DNA from: Spirochaetaceae bacterium
Lineage (GTDB): Bacteria; Spirochaetota; Spirochaetia; WTKD01
Length of the DNA: 64,000 nucleotides
Reading direction: 5' to 3'
Assembly (NCBI GenBank): GCA_011524535.1
Contig: WTKD01000014.1
Span: 122,038 to 186,037, forward strand
Shown here: piece after piece, positions 35,301 through 44,085 of the stretch
Layout: every line of letters starts with the position of its first letter
How positions within the stretch are numbered: position 1 is the stretch's first letter
Notes under the pieces: generated by a model
Databases searched by the model: none
What the model saw: the letters and a program-made list of their open reading frames with translations, nothing else
Told to the model about the DNA's origin: nothing
Position numbers and translations under genes: made by a program

Positions 35301-35311
35301 ATACCTCTCTC

Positions 35312-36271
35312 TTATCCCATAATCTTGTTACGCTGTCCTCCCGAGAGGAAATCTTTGATATTTACCGCAACTTCATGGATAAGACGCGATCGTGCCTCGT
35401 AGCTTCCCCATGCCATATGGGGAGTAATAAGTACATTGGGATATTTCAGCACCGCCTGCAAGGGATTGCTTGCACGAATGGGCTCTTCGGAAAGGACATC
35501 CAACCCTATGCCTCCTATTCGCGATTCTTGAACCGCTCGGGTGAGCGCATCTTCATTAACAATCCCCCCACGACCCACATTAATTAAGATCGTTGTTGGT
35601 TTCATACATACTAATTCTTCATGTGATATGCAATCCCTCGATTGCGGGGTCAATGGTGAATGAATGGATATGACATCTGCCCAGGCGCATAGATCCACTA
35701 TGCTCATCTGGGTATAGCCTTCGTCCCTCTTAACCCCACCTACGCTGGCCCAGGCAACCTCGGCACCAAAGGCTTGCGCAACCGCCGCTACTCGCCTGCC
35801 AATTGCTCCCATGCCCACAACGCCAAAACGTTTTCCGTGTAATTCGGTGAATGTATTCGAAAAATATGAAAATGAATGATGCCGTTCATATTCTCCATTC
35901 CGGACGTATTCATCATAAAACCGAAGATGTTCCGTGAGATACAAAAGCATCGCGAATGTGTGCTGTACCACGCTTTCAGTCGAATATCCCGATACATTAC
36001 GTACCTCTATTCCATGTTCTTGAGCCGCCAGAATGTCTATATTATCGTAGCCCGTTGCTGTAACACAAACTAATCGTAGCTTTGATAACCGAGACAATAC
36101 ATCCCGCGTAAACCGACATTTGTTGGTGATGAGAATCTCAGCATCTTGTGAATATTCGACAACAAATTTCTGATCACAATATGCATACGATGCATAATCT
36201 CCTAGCGCCTTGATCTCATCAAAAGAGACATCATCACCCATAGAACGCTCATCAAGAAAGATTATTCGCAT
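35312..36271 (-). CDS. D-2-hydroxyacid dehydrogenase (glycerate/hydroxypyruvate type)
   Basis: NAD-dependent oxidoreductase of the D-isomer 2-hydroxyacid family. Seen: TATGYDNIDILAAQEHGI and VSGYSTESVVQHTFAMLL before the Rossmann domain, GVVGMGAIGRRVA as the NAD-binding glycine motif (about residue 152), and the catalytic set Arg in INVGRGGIVNE, Glu in LSEEPI, His in ITPHMAWGS. W after the histidine (HMAW) is common in glycerate dehydrogenase/hydroxypyruvate reductase members. 319 residues is normal. It is a single gene on the minus strand and its stop lies directly against a truncated lipoprotein copy. Confidence 0.88.
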   Translation of the reverse strand: MRIIFLDERSMGDDVSFDEIKALGDYASYAYCDQKFVVEYSQDAEILITNKCRFTRDVLSRLSKLRLVCVTATGYDNIDILAAQEHGIEVRNVSGYSTESVVQHTFAMLLYLTEHLRFYDEYVRNGEYERHHSFSYFSNTFTELHGKRFGVVGMGAIGRRVAAVAQAFGAEVAWASVGGVKRDEGYTQMSIVDLCAWADVISIHSPLTPQSRDCISHEELVCMKPTTILINVGRGGIVNEDALTRAVQESRIGGIGLDVLSEEPIRASNPLQAVLKYPNVLITPHMAWGSYEARSRLIHEVAVNIKDFLSGGQRNKIMG

Positions 36272-36436
36272 TTTTTCTTATTTTCTCCTTCTACCACTTG
36301 TGTCTATGTTCAAGCATGCCGATATCTAATTTGTCATGCCTATACAAACATTTTTACATGGCTGTTTTCAGTCTACCCAAAAAGAAAACTTCAATCGACC
36401 ACGGATACGTGTTCTTCAAAAAAGGAAAAACACCCA

Positions 36437-36871
36437 ATGAATCTCGGACATGAAAGCGCTCGTACGTACCGAGAAACAAGCATAAAAACCGCGAACCCGA
36501 TAAAACTTGTTGTCCTTCTCTACGATGAAGCAATCTACCAAATAGACACCGCAATCAAATCCTTTGAGCAGGGTGTCAGCACTTATGATAAAATAAACAA
36601 TGCACTCGGAAAAGCACAAGATATTGTGACCGAGTTAACGGTTTCTCTCGATATGGATCAAGGAGACATCTCACAAAATTTATTTCGTTTGTATATGTAT
36701 GTCAATCGTGTTCTAAGCGACACCAATCTACAGAAGAAATCAAGCGAAGAACTATTGGTCTGTCGCGATATCCTTCAAGAACTTCGAGAGAGCTGGCTTA
36801 CCATTTCTGAGAACCCTCCTCAGATGCCAATATCAAATAATCAACCAGGCGGTATCGATATTGCAGGGTAA
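36437..36871 (+). CDS. fliS: Flagellar secretion chaperone FliS
   Basis: Binds the C-terminus of flagellin in the cytosol and keeps it unpolymerised until export. A short, all-helical protein with the family N-terminus: ARTYRETSIKTANPIKLVVLLYDEAIYQID (given here only as positions 9-38: key residues Y11, T14, P21, L24, L28, Y29). Later helices contain NALGKAQDIVTEL and LFRLYMYVNRVL. 144 residues is the usual size. The downstream gene overlaps its end by 11 bases and may be a second flagellar chaperone. Flagellin and fliD are not in the window. Confidence 0.9.
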   Translation: MNLGHESARTYRETSIKTANPIKLVVLLYDEAIYQIDTAIKSFEQGVSTYDKINNALGKAQDIVTELTVSLDMDQGDISQNLFRLYMYVNRVLSDTNLQKKSSEELLVCRDILQELRESWLTISENPPQMPISNNQPGGIDIAG

Positions 36872-37265
36872 TAATCATCAAACACCATTTATTCTTCATC
36901 ACTTTGATGAAATTGAAAAATTGCTCCATCGGTACATCGATCACCTTTTTTCTCAACTCGATTTGGATACAATCGATGAGGTGAAATTCGACCAACACTA
37001 TGAAAATATGTCAGAGATTACCCATCAGATAGGCAGAATAACTACCAGCCTTTTCACCCTGCTCAAGGAAGCAAAGCAATTACACCTGTATCGCTCGAGC
37101 ATCAAGCGTATTCATGAACAGCAAAAAACCATCGACGAGCTATCCGCACGTTTGATCATCCATCTAAGAAAAATAACTACCCCTCCAAATCGCTCATCTC
37201 TTAAACTGCCTCCGAGGATATTTTTTCCAGAAAACACATCAACGGTTATCAACGTTCTCAAATGA
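36861..37265 (+). CDS. Small helical protein coupled to fliS, FliT/FlgN-like by position
   Basis: 134 residues from a TTG at 36861 that overlaps the fliS stop by 11 bases; the start is set by this coupling and lack of an upstream alternative. The sequence is mostly amphipathic helix (IEKLLHRYIDHLF, ITHQIGRITTSLFTLL, LYRSSIKRIHEQQKTIDEL), the pattern of FliT- or FlgN-type export chaperones, but there is no sequence signature I can name. A proline-rich tail (PPNRSS, KLPPRIFFP) follows. Call rests on position and predicted helices. Confidence 0.6.
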   Translation: MQGNNHQTPFILHHFDEIEKLLHRYIDHLFSQLDLDTIDEVKFDQHYENMSEITHQIGRITTSLFTLLKEAKQLHLYRSSIKRIHEQQKTIDELSARLIIHLRKITTPPNRSSLKLPPRIFFPENTSTVINVLK

Positions 37266-37288
37266 CGCAAAGAGTCATTCCAGGAATA

Positions 37289-37807
37289 TTAATTTAGATA
37301 TCTATCTATTTTTTTTCCTTGATACAGCTTAGATAATGGCTCTGCCACCATGGTGTGTTCGGGAAATACCGGCCTCAACAATTCTTTTTGCCAGGCTTCT
37401 CGTTCTGAAGGCCTTTCCAAGGGTGTAAGACGCCGGAGTTCAACAAACTCCTCGATCACTGTCCCAGTTCTTTTAACCTGGAATACAGCAAATTGACCGT
37501 TGCCTACATAATGTAATTCTTCATTCTCTTGCAGATTGGCTTCTTGCTTTTTTTCTTCGTATATCGTTTCGAAACTCACCGATTCATGGACACCCTCAAG
37601 AGCAAATGTTGCCAGTTTTTCATCTGAGACCAGTTCAATAGTATGTACCTTCTGTTCTCGTGTTCTCCGTCGGTTTATTGTGCCCTTCTTACCGGAGAAA
37701 GAAGATCGTGAAAAACTTCTTTTCCTTGCGCGATGCCTGTTCTTAGGGCTTCGAGTTTGCTCTTTGTTGTTCTCTTTCGATGCACTTTTCTTTTTATCAT
37801 GTGCCAT
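37289..37807 (-). CDS. Hypothetical protein with strongly basic N-terminus
   Basis: 172 residues. Residues 1-50 are almost all Lys, Arg, Ser, Asn and Gln (for example RHRARKRSFSRSSF), a disordered RNA- or DNA-binding-like tail; residues 55-172 look folded, with VHTIELVSDEKLATFAL and YVGNGQFAVFQVKRTGTVIEEF. No signal peptide, no known domain recognised. It is divergent to polA, and the 43-bp gap between them contains a perfect 19-bp palindrome. Confidence 0.6.
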   Translation of the reverse strand: MAHDKKKSASKENNKEQTRSPKNRHRARKRSFSRSSFSGKKGTINRRRTREQKVHTIELVSDEKLATFALEGVHESVSFETIYEEKKQEANLQENEELHYVGNGQFAVFQVKRTGTVIEEFVELRRLTPLERPSEREAWQKELLRPVFPEHTMVAEPLSKLYQGKKIDRYLN

Positions 37808-37828
37808 ATCACATTATACCCCGCTGGT

Positions 37829-37847
37829 ACATAGTATGATACTATGT
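37829..37847. promoter_or_regulatory. Perfect 19-bp palindrome upstream of polA
   Basis: ACATAGTAT-g-ATACTATGT: two 9-base arms around a single central base, ending three bases before the polA ATG and 22 bases from the divergent gene. The size and symmetry suit a dimeric repressor operator; no regulator can be named. Confidence 0.55.
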
Positions 37848-37850
37848 ATT

Positions 37851-40556
37851 ATGCACGATAATTTGTATATCATAGACGGTTTTTCGTTGATCTTTCGCAG
37901 CTATTACGCACTGATGCGTACACCCCTCACCTTCAACGGTATGAACACCGCCGCAATATACGGATTTTTTCAGACAATCTCCTCGCTCTATCAAAATGAA
38001 GACATTAAGAACATCGCCCTTGTGTTTGACCCCCCAGGCCCATCTTTTCGCAAAGACATCTACACCGATTACAAGGCGCAGCGACCTTCTCCACCCGAAG
38101 ACCTTCAACAACAGATTCCTATCATACTCACTATAGCAAAAGAATCGGGGCTTCCATTTTTTAGTATAGATTCTTATGAAGCCGATGATGTTATTGCGTC
38201 GCTGGCGGTACAAACAAAGGGCCTGTATGAAAAATGCATCATTGTTACGAGCGACAAAGACCTATTACAACTTATCGATACACGGGTCAGCATGCTAAAG
38301 CCATCCGGAAAAGGCAAATTTGAACACCTTGGAATCGAGCAAGTAGAAGAACAATGGGGACTAGAGCCCAGTCAAATTGGTGATCTCCTCGCCATTATGG
38401 GGGACAGCGCGGATAATATTCCGGGAGTTCCTGGGATTGGTAAAATTGGAGCTACCAAGCTTTTGCAAGAACACAGGACTTTGCAGGGTATTTACGAAAA
38501 CATCGCTCTACTCAAACCTGGAATGCAAAAGAAATTACAAGAAGGCAAGGAATTAGCCGAGCTAAGCCGTGTTTTGGTGACCCTTAAAACCGACGTTTCG
38601 ATAGAAAAACAACCTGAAAACTTTGAAATAACAAAAAATAGCTTGGGGAAGATTCACAAAGCTCTTAAAGAATACGGTATTGAAACGGTGTTTCATGGTA
38701 TGAGCGAAGAAGAGCCTTCCCCAGAAAAACCTAAAGCAACTTTGCATAGTTCTCATAATTATGTCACCGTGAACACCGAGTCAGACCTCGTGTCTTGGAT
38801 AGATCATTGCAAAAAAAATCGTGTCTATTCTCTCCTGTGCTTCTGCGATGAGAAAGAGCTCCACAACCCATTGCTTGTAGGAATTGCATTGTCGCCAGAA
38901 CCCGGGGAAGGATGCTATATTCCATGTGCTTCCCAAACCGAGGAAACTATACCAATCGAGACGATCCTGACACATCTGTCTACATTAATCGATGACCCAA
39001 GCCTTCAGTATATCGGTCACGATATAAAAAAAGACATAAAGGCACTTTCTCATCATTCCCTTAGGGAATGGCAATCGATTTATTTCGATACAATGATCGC
39101 TGCCTGGCTTCTAGATAGCAATGAGGCGCAATATGAATTACCCCATATCTCTCAGCGCTATCTGTCACAACAGCTCATAGGAAAGGAACAAATAGACGAA
39201 GTCCAAACTAGTAAAACAAAAGAGATTGAATTTTCATCGCTCCCGCAGACCATCATGACCCAATACGCAGGAGAAAGGACCGACGCCTGTCTTCGGTTAC
39301 ATGCTCATTTTCTTCCTCTTTTGTCCGCACAAAACCTCTATTCATTGTTCATCACCATAGAAATGCAACTCGTTCCAATACTCGCCCGTATGGAATTACG
39401 AGGGATATATGCACGTGGTGAAGAGCTGCAACGCCAGAGCGATCTCTTGTACGATGAAATAACAAAAATTCAGCAAAGCATCCGATCAGAAGTTGGATAC
39501 GATTTTAATATGAATTCCACCCAGCAACTGAGCACCATCCTCTTCGAGCAACGAGGATTAACCCCTATCAAAAAAACAAAAACGGGGTATAGCACCGATT
39601 CGGATGTGCTTGAAATTTTGGGAAAACAGGACCCCCTTCCTCTCTACATATTACGGTATCGCATGCTTGTAAAACTGAAATCAACGTATCTAGATGCATT
39701 ACAAGAGCTCATCACGCCCCAGACACCCACCATACATACAACATTTCAACAAACCGTGGCCGCAACGGGCCGCTTATCGTCCAAAGATCCGAATCTGCAA
39801 AACATTCCCATAAAAACCGAAGAAGGCCGGCTTATACGCACTGCGTTTGAACCTCGCCCCGGAAACTTGTTTATTGGAGCTGATTATTCACAAATCGAAT
39901 TGGTTGTCCTGGCTCATTTATCCAAGGATGAAGCATTGCTCACCGCCTTCCGTAATCGCAGCGATGTGCACACCCAAACAGCCTCATTAATTTTCAACAA
40001 ATCCCTCGAATCGGTTAGCCCAGAAGATCGAAATATTGCGAAAATGATAAACTTTGGAGTTATCTACGGCATGTCTGCATTCAGACTGTCCAACGAACTC
40101 GGCATTCCTAGAAAGACCGCTCAACAATTTATACAGAACTATTTTGAAACATATCGAGGAATCGCGGAATTCTCAGAAAGTATTATAACCAATGCCGAAG
40201 AAACCGGATATGTCACCACATTGATGAATAGACGGCGTGCGGTTCCCCACCTACGCAGCAAGAATTTCAATCTGCGCAGCGCCGACCAGCGTATCGCAGT
40301 AAACACCGTAATACAAGGCTCAGCAGCGGATATCATAAAAAAGGCGATGATCGATATGAACAATGTTATTCGCAACGAGAAACTCCCCTGCAGTATGGTT
40401 CTCCAAGTCCACGACGAACTATTGCTCGAATCTAAAACAGAACAAGCCCAAGAAATTCTGAATCGCCTCATCTCGGTAATGGAGAACGCCGTTGATCTCT
40501 CCGTCCCTTTGTCGGCAAACGGTGACGTTGGGAATTCCTGGGGAGAATTTCACTAA
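37851..40556 (+). CDS. polA: DNA polymerase I with degenerate proofreading domain
   Basis: 901 residues. The N-terminal 5'-3' exonuclease is intact: DGFSLIFRSYYAL, VTSDKDLLQL and GDSADNIPGVPGIGKIG. The polymerase domain has motif A DYSQIELVVLAHL, motif B RNIAKMINFGVIYG and motif C QVHDELLLE. The middle domain keeps the fold (GHDIKKDIKAL, FDTMIAAWLLD) but the metal-binding D-x-E of exo I is replaced (YSLLCFCDE) and the exo III Y-x-x-x-D reads YAGER, so 3'-5' proofreading is probably inactive, as in some other bacterial PolI. The frame is open upstream to 37536; the ATG at 37851 begins the conserved N-terminus. coaE follows four bases after the stop. Confidence 0.95.
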   Translation: MHDNLYIIDGFSLIFRSYYALMRTPLTFNGMNTAAIYGFFQTISSLYQNEDIKNIALVFDPPGPSFRKDIYTDYKAQRPSPPEDLQQQIPIILTIAKESGLPFFSIDSYEADDVIASLAVQTKGLYEKCIIVTSDKDLLQLIDTRVSMLKPSGKGKFEHLGIEQVEEQWGLEPSQIGDLLAIMGDSADNIPGVPGIGKIGATKLLQEHRTLQGIYENIALLKPGMQKKLQEGKELAELSRVLVTLKTDVSIEKQPENFEITKNSLGKIHKALKEYGIETVFHGMSEEEPSPEKPKATLHSSHNYVTVNTESDLVSWIDHCKKNRVYSLLCFCDEKELHNPLLVGIALSPEPGEGCYIPCASQTEETIPIETILTHLSTLIDDPSLQYIGHDIKKDIKALSHHSLREWQSIYFDTMIAAWLLDSNEAQYELPHISQRYLSQQLIGKEQIDEVQTSKTKEIEFSSLPQTIMTQYAGERTDACLRLHAHFLPLLSAQNLYSLFITIEMQLVPILARMELRGIYARGEELQRQSDLLYDEITKIQQSIRSEVGYDFNMNSTQQLSTILFEQRGLTPIKKTKTGYSTDSDVLEILGKQDPLPLYILRYRMLVKLKSTYLDALQELITPQTPTIHTTFQQTVAATGRLSSKDPNLQNIPIKTEEGRLIRTAFEPRPGNLFIGADYSQIELVVLAHLSKDEALLTAFRNRSDVHTQTASLIFNKSLESVSPEDRNIAKMINFGVIYGMSAFRLSNELGIPRKTAQQFIQNYFETYRGIAEFSESIITNAEETGYVTTLMNRRRAVPHLRSKNFNLRSADQRIAVNTVIQGSAADIIKKAMIDMNNVIRNEKLPCSMVLQVHDELLLESKTEQAQEILNRLISVMENAVDLSVPLSANGDVGNSWGEFH

Positions 40557-40559
40557 GCA

Positions 40560-41153
40560 ATGGTTGTCGGTGTTGTGGGTTCCGCAGGAGCGGGGAAAAG
40601 CCATCTTGTACAAACCTACACCCCAGATCATTGGCACATAATAAATCTTGACCAGTTTGGACATCGAGCCTTAATTGAAAAAATTGATGATATCATCCGT
40701 GTATTTGGAAAAGATATTCTTAATAAAGAAGGACAGATAGACCGCAGGCGATTGGCGAAGATTGTATTCGAATCACAAGAAAAAAAAATATCCCTCGAGC
40801 GCATCGTCCATCCCTATATGGTCGCAGAGGTTGAAAAACTCGTTGCTTCTTCACCAAGTGCCAGCTGGCTCATCGATGCAGCCTTGCTATTTTATATGCA
40901 TCTCGACAGATTATGCGATAAGATTTTTTTTATTAAAGCCCCCCTTGTTGTACGTTTTTATCGATTATTGAAGCGAGAAAAAAATGTCCATAGAGTTCTT
41001 TCTCTTCTCTCTACGCAAAGAGGGCTTTTTTCTCAAATAGCAATAAATCATTCCGATGTTGAATACGTGTGCTGGTATATCAGAAAAAAATCTCAGGAAC
41101 GATCGATTGAACCATTCATACGGTGCATGAGGGCAAATAATGGCATTGCGTAA
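40560..41153 (+). CDS. coaE: Dephospho-CoA kinase
   Basis: Final step of coenzyme A synthesis, phosphorylating the ribose 3'-OH. P-loop GSAGAGKS at residues 7-14; INLDQFGHRAL follows where the family has D-A-D-x-x-x-x-x-x; GQIDRRRLAKIVF and LERIVHPYM are the two other CoaE blocks. 197 residues is normal. The position four bases after polA suggests translational coupling; polA-coaE adjacency is seen in other bacteria too. The C-terminal third is less conserved than usual. Confidence 0.9.
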   Translation: MVVGVVGSAGAGKSHLVQTYTPDHWHIINLDQFGHRALIEKIDDIIRVFGKDILNKEGQIDRRRLAKIVFESQEKKISLERIVHPYMVAEVEKLVASSPSASWLIDAALLFYMHLDRLCDKIFFIKAPLVVRFYRLLKREKNVHRVLSLLSTQRGLFSQIAINHSDVEYVCWYIRKKSQERSIEPFIRCMRANNGIA

Positions 41154-41922
41154 AGACATATTGATACTCTTGGGGTTTGCAATCATCACGACACTCCTCG
41201 TTATCGTTGCCTTGTATTATTTTGATCCTAATTCCCTTGCTAACACCGTCAGTGAGTCTGGCTATGAGTTTGTACGACCCTCCATAGAAATAGGAGAATC
41301 CCAGCAATCCCAAGAAGAACTTTTACTCTCCCTTTCGGAACAGGAGACAAGTACTGATACACTCTCCCTCCTTGATTTATTTGAAATACCTTCCCTGGAA
41401 AGCGATTCTTCTACGCCCAATGATATCACAAGAGAAACACCATCTCGTCCTTCTCTACAACAACAAAGCATTCCCTCAGCGCAAATATCGCAAGCGGCGC
41501 AACAACAGACATCTCCAGCTGCTTCTACTCCTACTCCTTCTACGGTCACTGCTAGCTCTTCAAATAACACCCCACAAACTTCATCTCGCCTTTCTCAGGA
41601 GAAGCAATCGTATGCGAGTAATTCAGATTCCCCATCTACCAAGCAACAAACAGTGCAAATCACATCTATCGAGGAATCTCAGCGATTGTATTGGGTCCAG
41701 CTCTTATCAACCTCTAGTAGAAGCCAGCTAGAAAGGGCTCGCGCGGTATTGCAACGAAATAGTATCCCGACATTGGTGAAAATTCTATCAACAAAGGAAT
41801 CTATATTCTTTCGATTACGTGTGGGACCATTTCTAACAAAATCGAACGCCCAACGGATTATGGATACAATTCTTGAGGACAATTTGTTCTCAGAAGGATT
41901 GATTGTTTCTTCCACACGATAA
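41140..41922 (+). CDS. Membrane-anchored SPOR-domain protein
   Basis: 260 residues. One N-terminal membrane span (ILILLGFAIITTLLVIVALY) places the rest in the periplasm. Residues 45-175 are a low-complexity S/T/Q/P linker. Residues 180-260 form a SPOR-like peptidoglycan-binding domain: YWVQLLSTSSRSQLERARAVL, then SIFFRLRVGPFLTKSNAQRIM (here named by key residues: W184 region Q-L, R-L-R-V-G-P-F). SPOR domains bind denuded glycan strands at the division site. It overlaps the coaE end by 14 bases, so it belongs to the polA-coaE transcript. Confidence 0.78.
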   Translation: MALRKDILILLGFAIITTLLVIVALYYFDPNSLANTVSESGYEFVRPSIEIGESQQSQEELLLSLSEQETSTDTLSLLDLFEIPSLESDSSTPNDITRETPSRPSLQQQSIPSAQISQAAQQQTSPAASTPTPSTVTASSSNNTPQTSSRLSQEKQSYASNSDSPSTKQQTVQITSIEESQRLYWVQLLSTSSRSQLERARAVLQRNSIPTLVKILSTKESIFFRLRVGPFLTKSNAQRIMDTILEDNLFSEGLIVSSTR

Positions 41923-42006
41923 CTTCTTGCCTATCCGATAATTGTTACTCAAAGGTTAGATGATTATGTATGGGGGGTAATATATTCAGGAATGAGACAT
42001 CAATAC

Positions 42007-42079
42007 AGGCGCCGACCGGACTCGAACCGGTGAAAAAAGGTTTTGCAGACCTCTCCCTTAGCCTCTTGGGTACAGCGCC
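42007..42079 (-). tRNA. tRNA-Cys (anticodon GCA)
   Basis: 73-nt cloverleaf on the minus strand. The acceptor stem GGCGCTG pairs with CGGCGCC (one G-T), anticodon stem GAGGT/ACCTT with loop CTGCAAA gives GCA, T-arm ACCGG-TTCGAGT-CCGGT is perfect, and the discriminator is T, as expected for tRNA-Cys. CCA is not encoded. Confidence 0.92.
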
Positions 42080-42139
42080 ATTACTACAAGGCATTGCAGT
42101 AGCTAATTATTCCACAAACAAGAAATTTTGTCTATGTAA

Positions 42140-42559
42140 CTACCAGCTTACCAATTCTTTGGCTGAAAAATACAAACTGATCTCGCGGTCTGCACTAACC
42201 GATGAATCTGATGCATGTACAATGTTTTCAATAGTAGATTGTGCAAAATCCCCCCGAATTGTGCCCGGTAATGCACTCTCAACTTTGGTTGCACCAGTGA
42301 GCAATCTAACAATCGAAATAGCTTGATCGCCTTCGATAACCATTGCAAGTACCGGTGATGAAGTAATATATTCGATCAATTCGCCGTAAAAAGGCTTTTC
42401 TCGATGCTCGGCATAATGCAATTCTCCCAACTCTTGCGAAACCTGCAACAATTTCATACCAACAATTTTCAAAGATTTTTGTTCAAAACGCGATATAATC
42501 GCACCGCATATCCTTCTTTGGACAACGCCTGGTTTTACTAATACAAAAGTTCTTTCCAT
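42140..42559 (-). CDS. ndk: Nucleoside-diphosphate kinase
   Basis: Transfers the gamma-phosphate between nucleoside triphosphates and diphosphates through a phosphohistidine. The start MERTFVLVKPGVVQRR is the family N-terminus; HYAEHREKPFYGELIEYI and LTGATKVESALPGTIRGDF follow, and the active-site His is in NIVHASDS (about residue 115). 139 residues is standard. I start at the ATG at 42559; the longer frame adds 18 residues with no counterpart. It is divergent to pncB. Confidence 0.95.
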   Translation of the reverse strand: MERTFVLVKPGVVQRRICGAIISRFEQKSLKIVGMKLLQVSQELGELHYAEHREKPFYGELIEYITSSPVLAMVIEGDQAISIVRLLTGATKVESALPGTIRGDFAQSTIENIVHASDSSVSADREISLYFSAKELVSW

Positions 42560-42660
42560 TTTTTTCTTCCTTATTTCTACAATATCATATCTATATCGAT
42601 GTGAACACCACATACCACAAAATTCTTTACTAACTTATGCAATTTCCTTTACAGTAGAGC

Positions 42661-44085
42661 ATGGGAACTCCCATAAATGGCCTATTTCTCGATTTATATG
42701 AATTGATGATGACACAGGCTTGTTTGGAACACAAAAAAAACGAACTTGTTGTGTTTGATTATTTTGTTCGAAACAATCCATACAAGGGCGGATATATGAT
42801 ATTTGCCGGGCTCAATCCCCTAGTGCAAGATATCATGTCCTTGCATTTTTCGGACGACGACATCGAGTATCTTCAACAAACACAGATGTTTTCCGAGCAA
42901 CTGCTCGATTATCTTCGCACATTTTCATTCAAAGGCAGTATATATGCAATGCCCGAAGGCAGTGTTTGTTTCGCTGGTGAACCGATTCTTCGTATTCAGG
43001 CTTCTCTTGCAGAAATACACCTAATTGAAGGGCTGTTGTTAAATACTTTGAACATGCAAACCCTGATAGCAACCAAGGCTTCGCGTATTGCCAATGCTAC
43101 TCAAGGAAAACCCTTTGTCGAACTGGGGCTAAGAAGAGCTCAGGGTAATAATGGTGCCTTGGTCGCGTCACGGGCAGCCTATATCGGAGGAGCAGAGGGG
43201 ACGTCGAATGTACTCGCCGGAAAGACATACGGCATACCAACCGTAGGAACTATGGCCCATTCATGGGTTATGGCTTTTGAAGACGAGCAAAAAGCATTCG
43301 AATCTTTTTCAACGACATATCCAACACGCTCCACCTTTTTAATAGACACCTATGCGAGCCTAGACAGCGGCATAACCCATGCGATTGCCATAGGAAAAAA
43401 ACTACAGTCCAAGGGGGGCAACTTTGGCGTTCGTATCGATTCGGGGGATATCGAATTTCTCAGTCGCGCAATACGCGTTCGATTGGATTCTGAAGGATGT
43501 CCCAATGCAAAAATAGTAGCCACCAATGAATTAGATGAATACATTATAGCCTATTTAACACAGACAAATTCCCCCGTAGACATGTGGGGCGTCGGGACAA
43601 AACTAGTCACGGGAGCTCCCGATTCAGCGCTCAGCGGAGTCCTGAAAATGGCATCTCGCTATTCGAATGGAGCCTGGCAGAGCGTTATGAAACTTTCTGA
43701 TGATCCTGAAAAAGCGAGTAATCCAGACATAAAACAAGTATATCGTTACACAGACAGGGATGGCATGTATCTTGCCGACTTGATTTGTGCAGCCAACGAA
43801 TACCCAGCTATTAATCCACACATTACCCACCCCGCCAACACAGCAAAGCATTCCTATATCACCAATGCACAAAATCGGTACCCCATACTCCAAGCTATCA
43901 TAGAAGACGGGGTAGTAACCTATACCTTTCCCCAATTGATCGAATTACGCTCCCGAGTCTCAGAAGAAATGAATAAATTGGATTCAACCTATAAACGCCT
44001 GCTAAACCCACACGTGTACAAGGTCTCGATTAGTGATACACTTAGAGATACAAAAAAATCAATCCAAGAAAAGAGGATTTCATGA
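42661..44085 (+). CDS. pncB: Nicotinate phosphoribosyltransferase
   Basis: Salvages nicotinate to nicotinate mononucleotide for NAD synthesis. N-terminal LDLYELMMTQAC and NPYKGGYMIFAGL are the family start; VELGLRRAQG, the phosphohistidine segment GTMAHSWVMAFEDE, LIDTYASLDSG and FGVRIDSGDI follow in order, ending with VGTKLVTGAPDSALSGV. 474 residues matches the longer bacterial form. The ATG at 42661 is preceded by a short leader without strong Shine-Dalgarno. The next gene starts four bases before the pncB stop. Confidence 0.94.
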   Translation: MGTPINGLFLDLYELMMTQACLEHKKNELVVFDYFVRNNPYKGGYMIFAGLNPLVQDIMSLHFSDDDIEYLQQTQMFSEQLLDYLRTFSFKGSIYAMPEGSVCFAGEPILRIQASLAEIHLIEGLLLNTLNMQTLIATKASRIANATQGKPFVELGLRRAQGNNGALVASRAAYIGGAEGTSNVLAGKTYGIPTVGTMAHSWVMAFEDEQKAFESFSTTYPTRSTFLIDTYASLDSGITHAIAIGKKLQSKGGNFGVRIDSGDIEFLSRAIRVRLDSEGCPNAKIVATNELDEYIIAYLTQTNSPVDMWGVGTKLVTGAPDSALSGVLKMASRYSNGAWQSVMKLSDDPEKASNPDIKQVYRYTDRDGMYLADLICAANEYPAINPHITHPANTAKHSYITNAQNRYPILQAIIEDGVVTYTFPQLIELRSRVSEEMNKLDSTYKRLLNPHVYKVSISDTLRDTKKSIQEKRIS

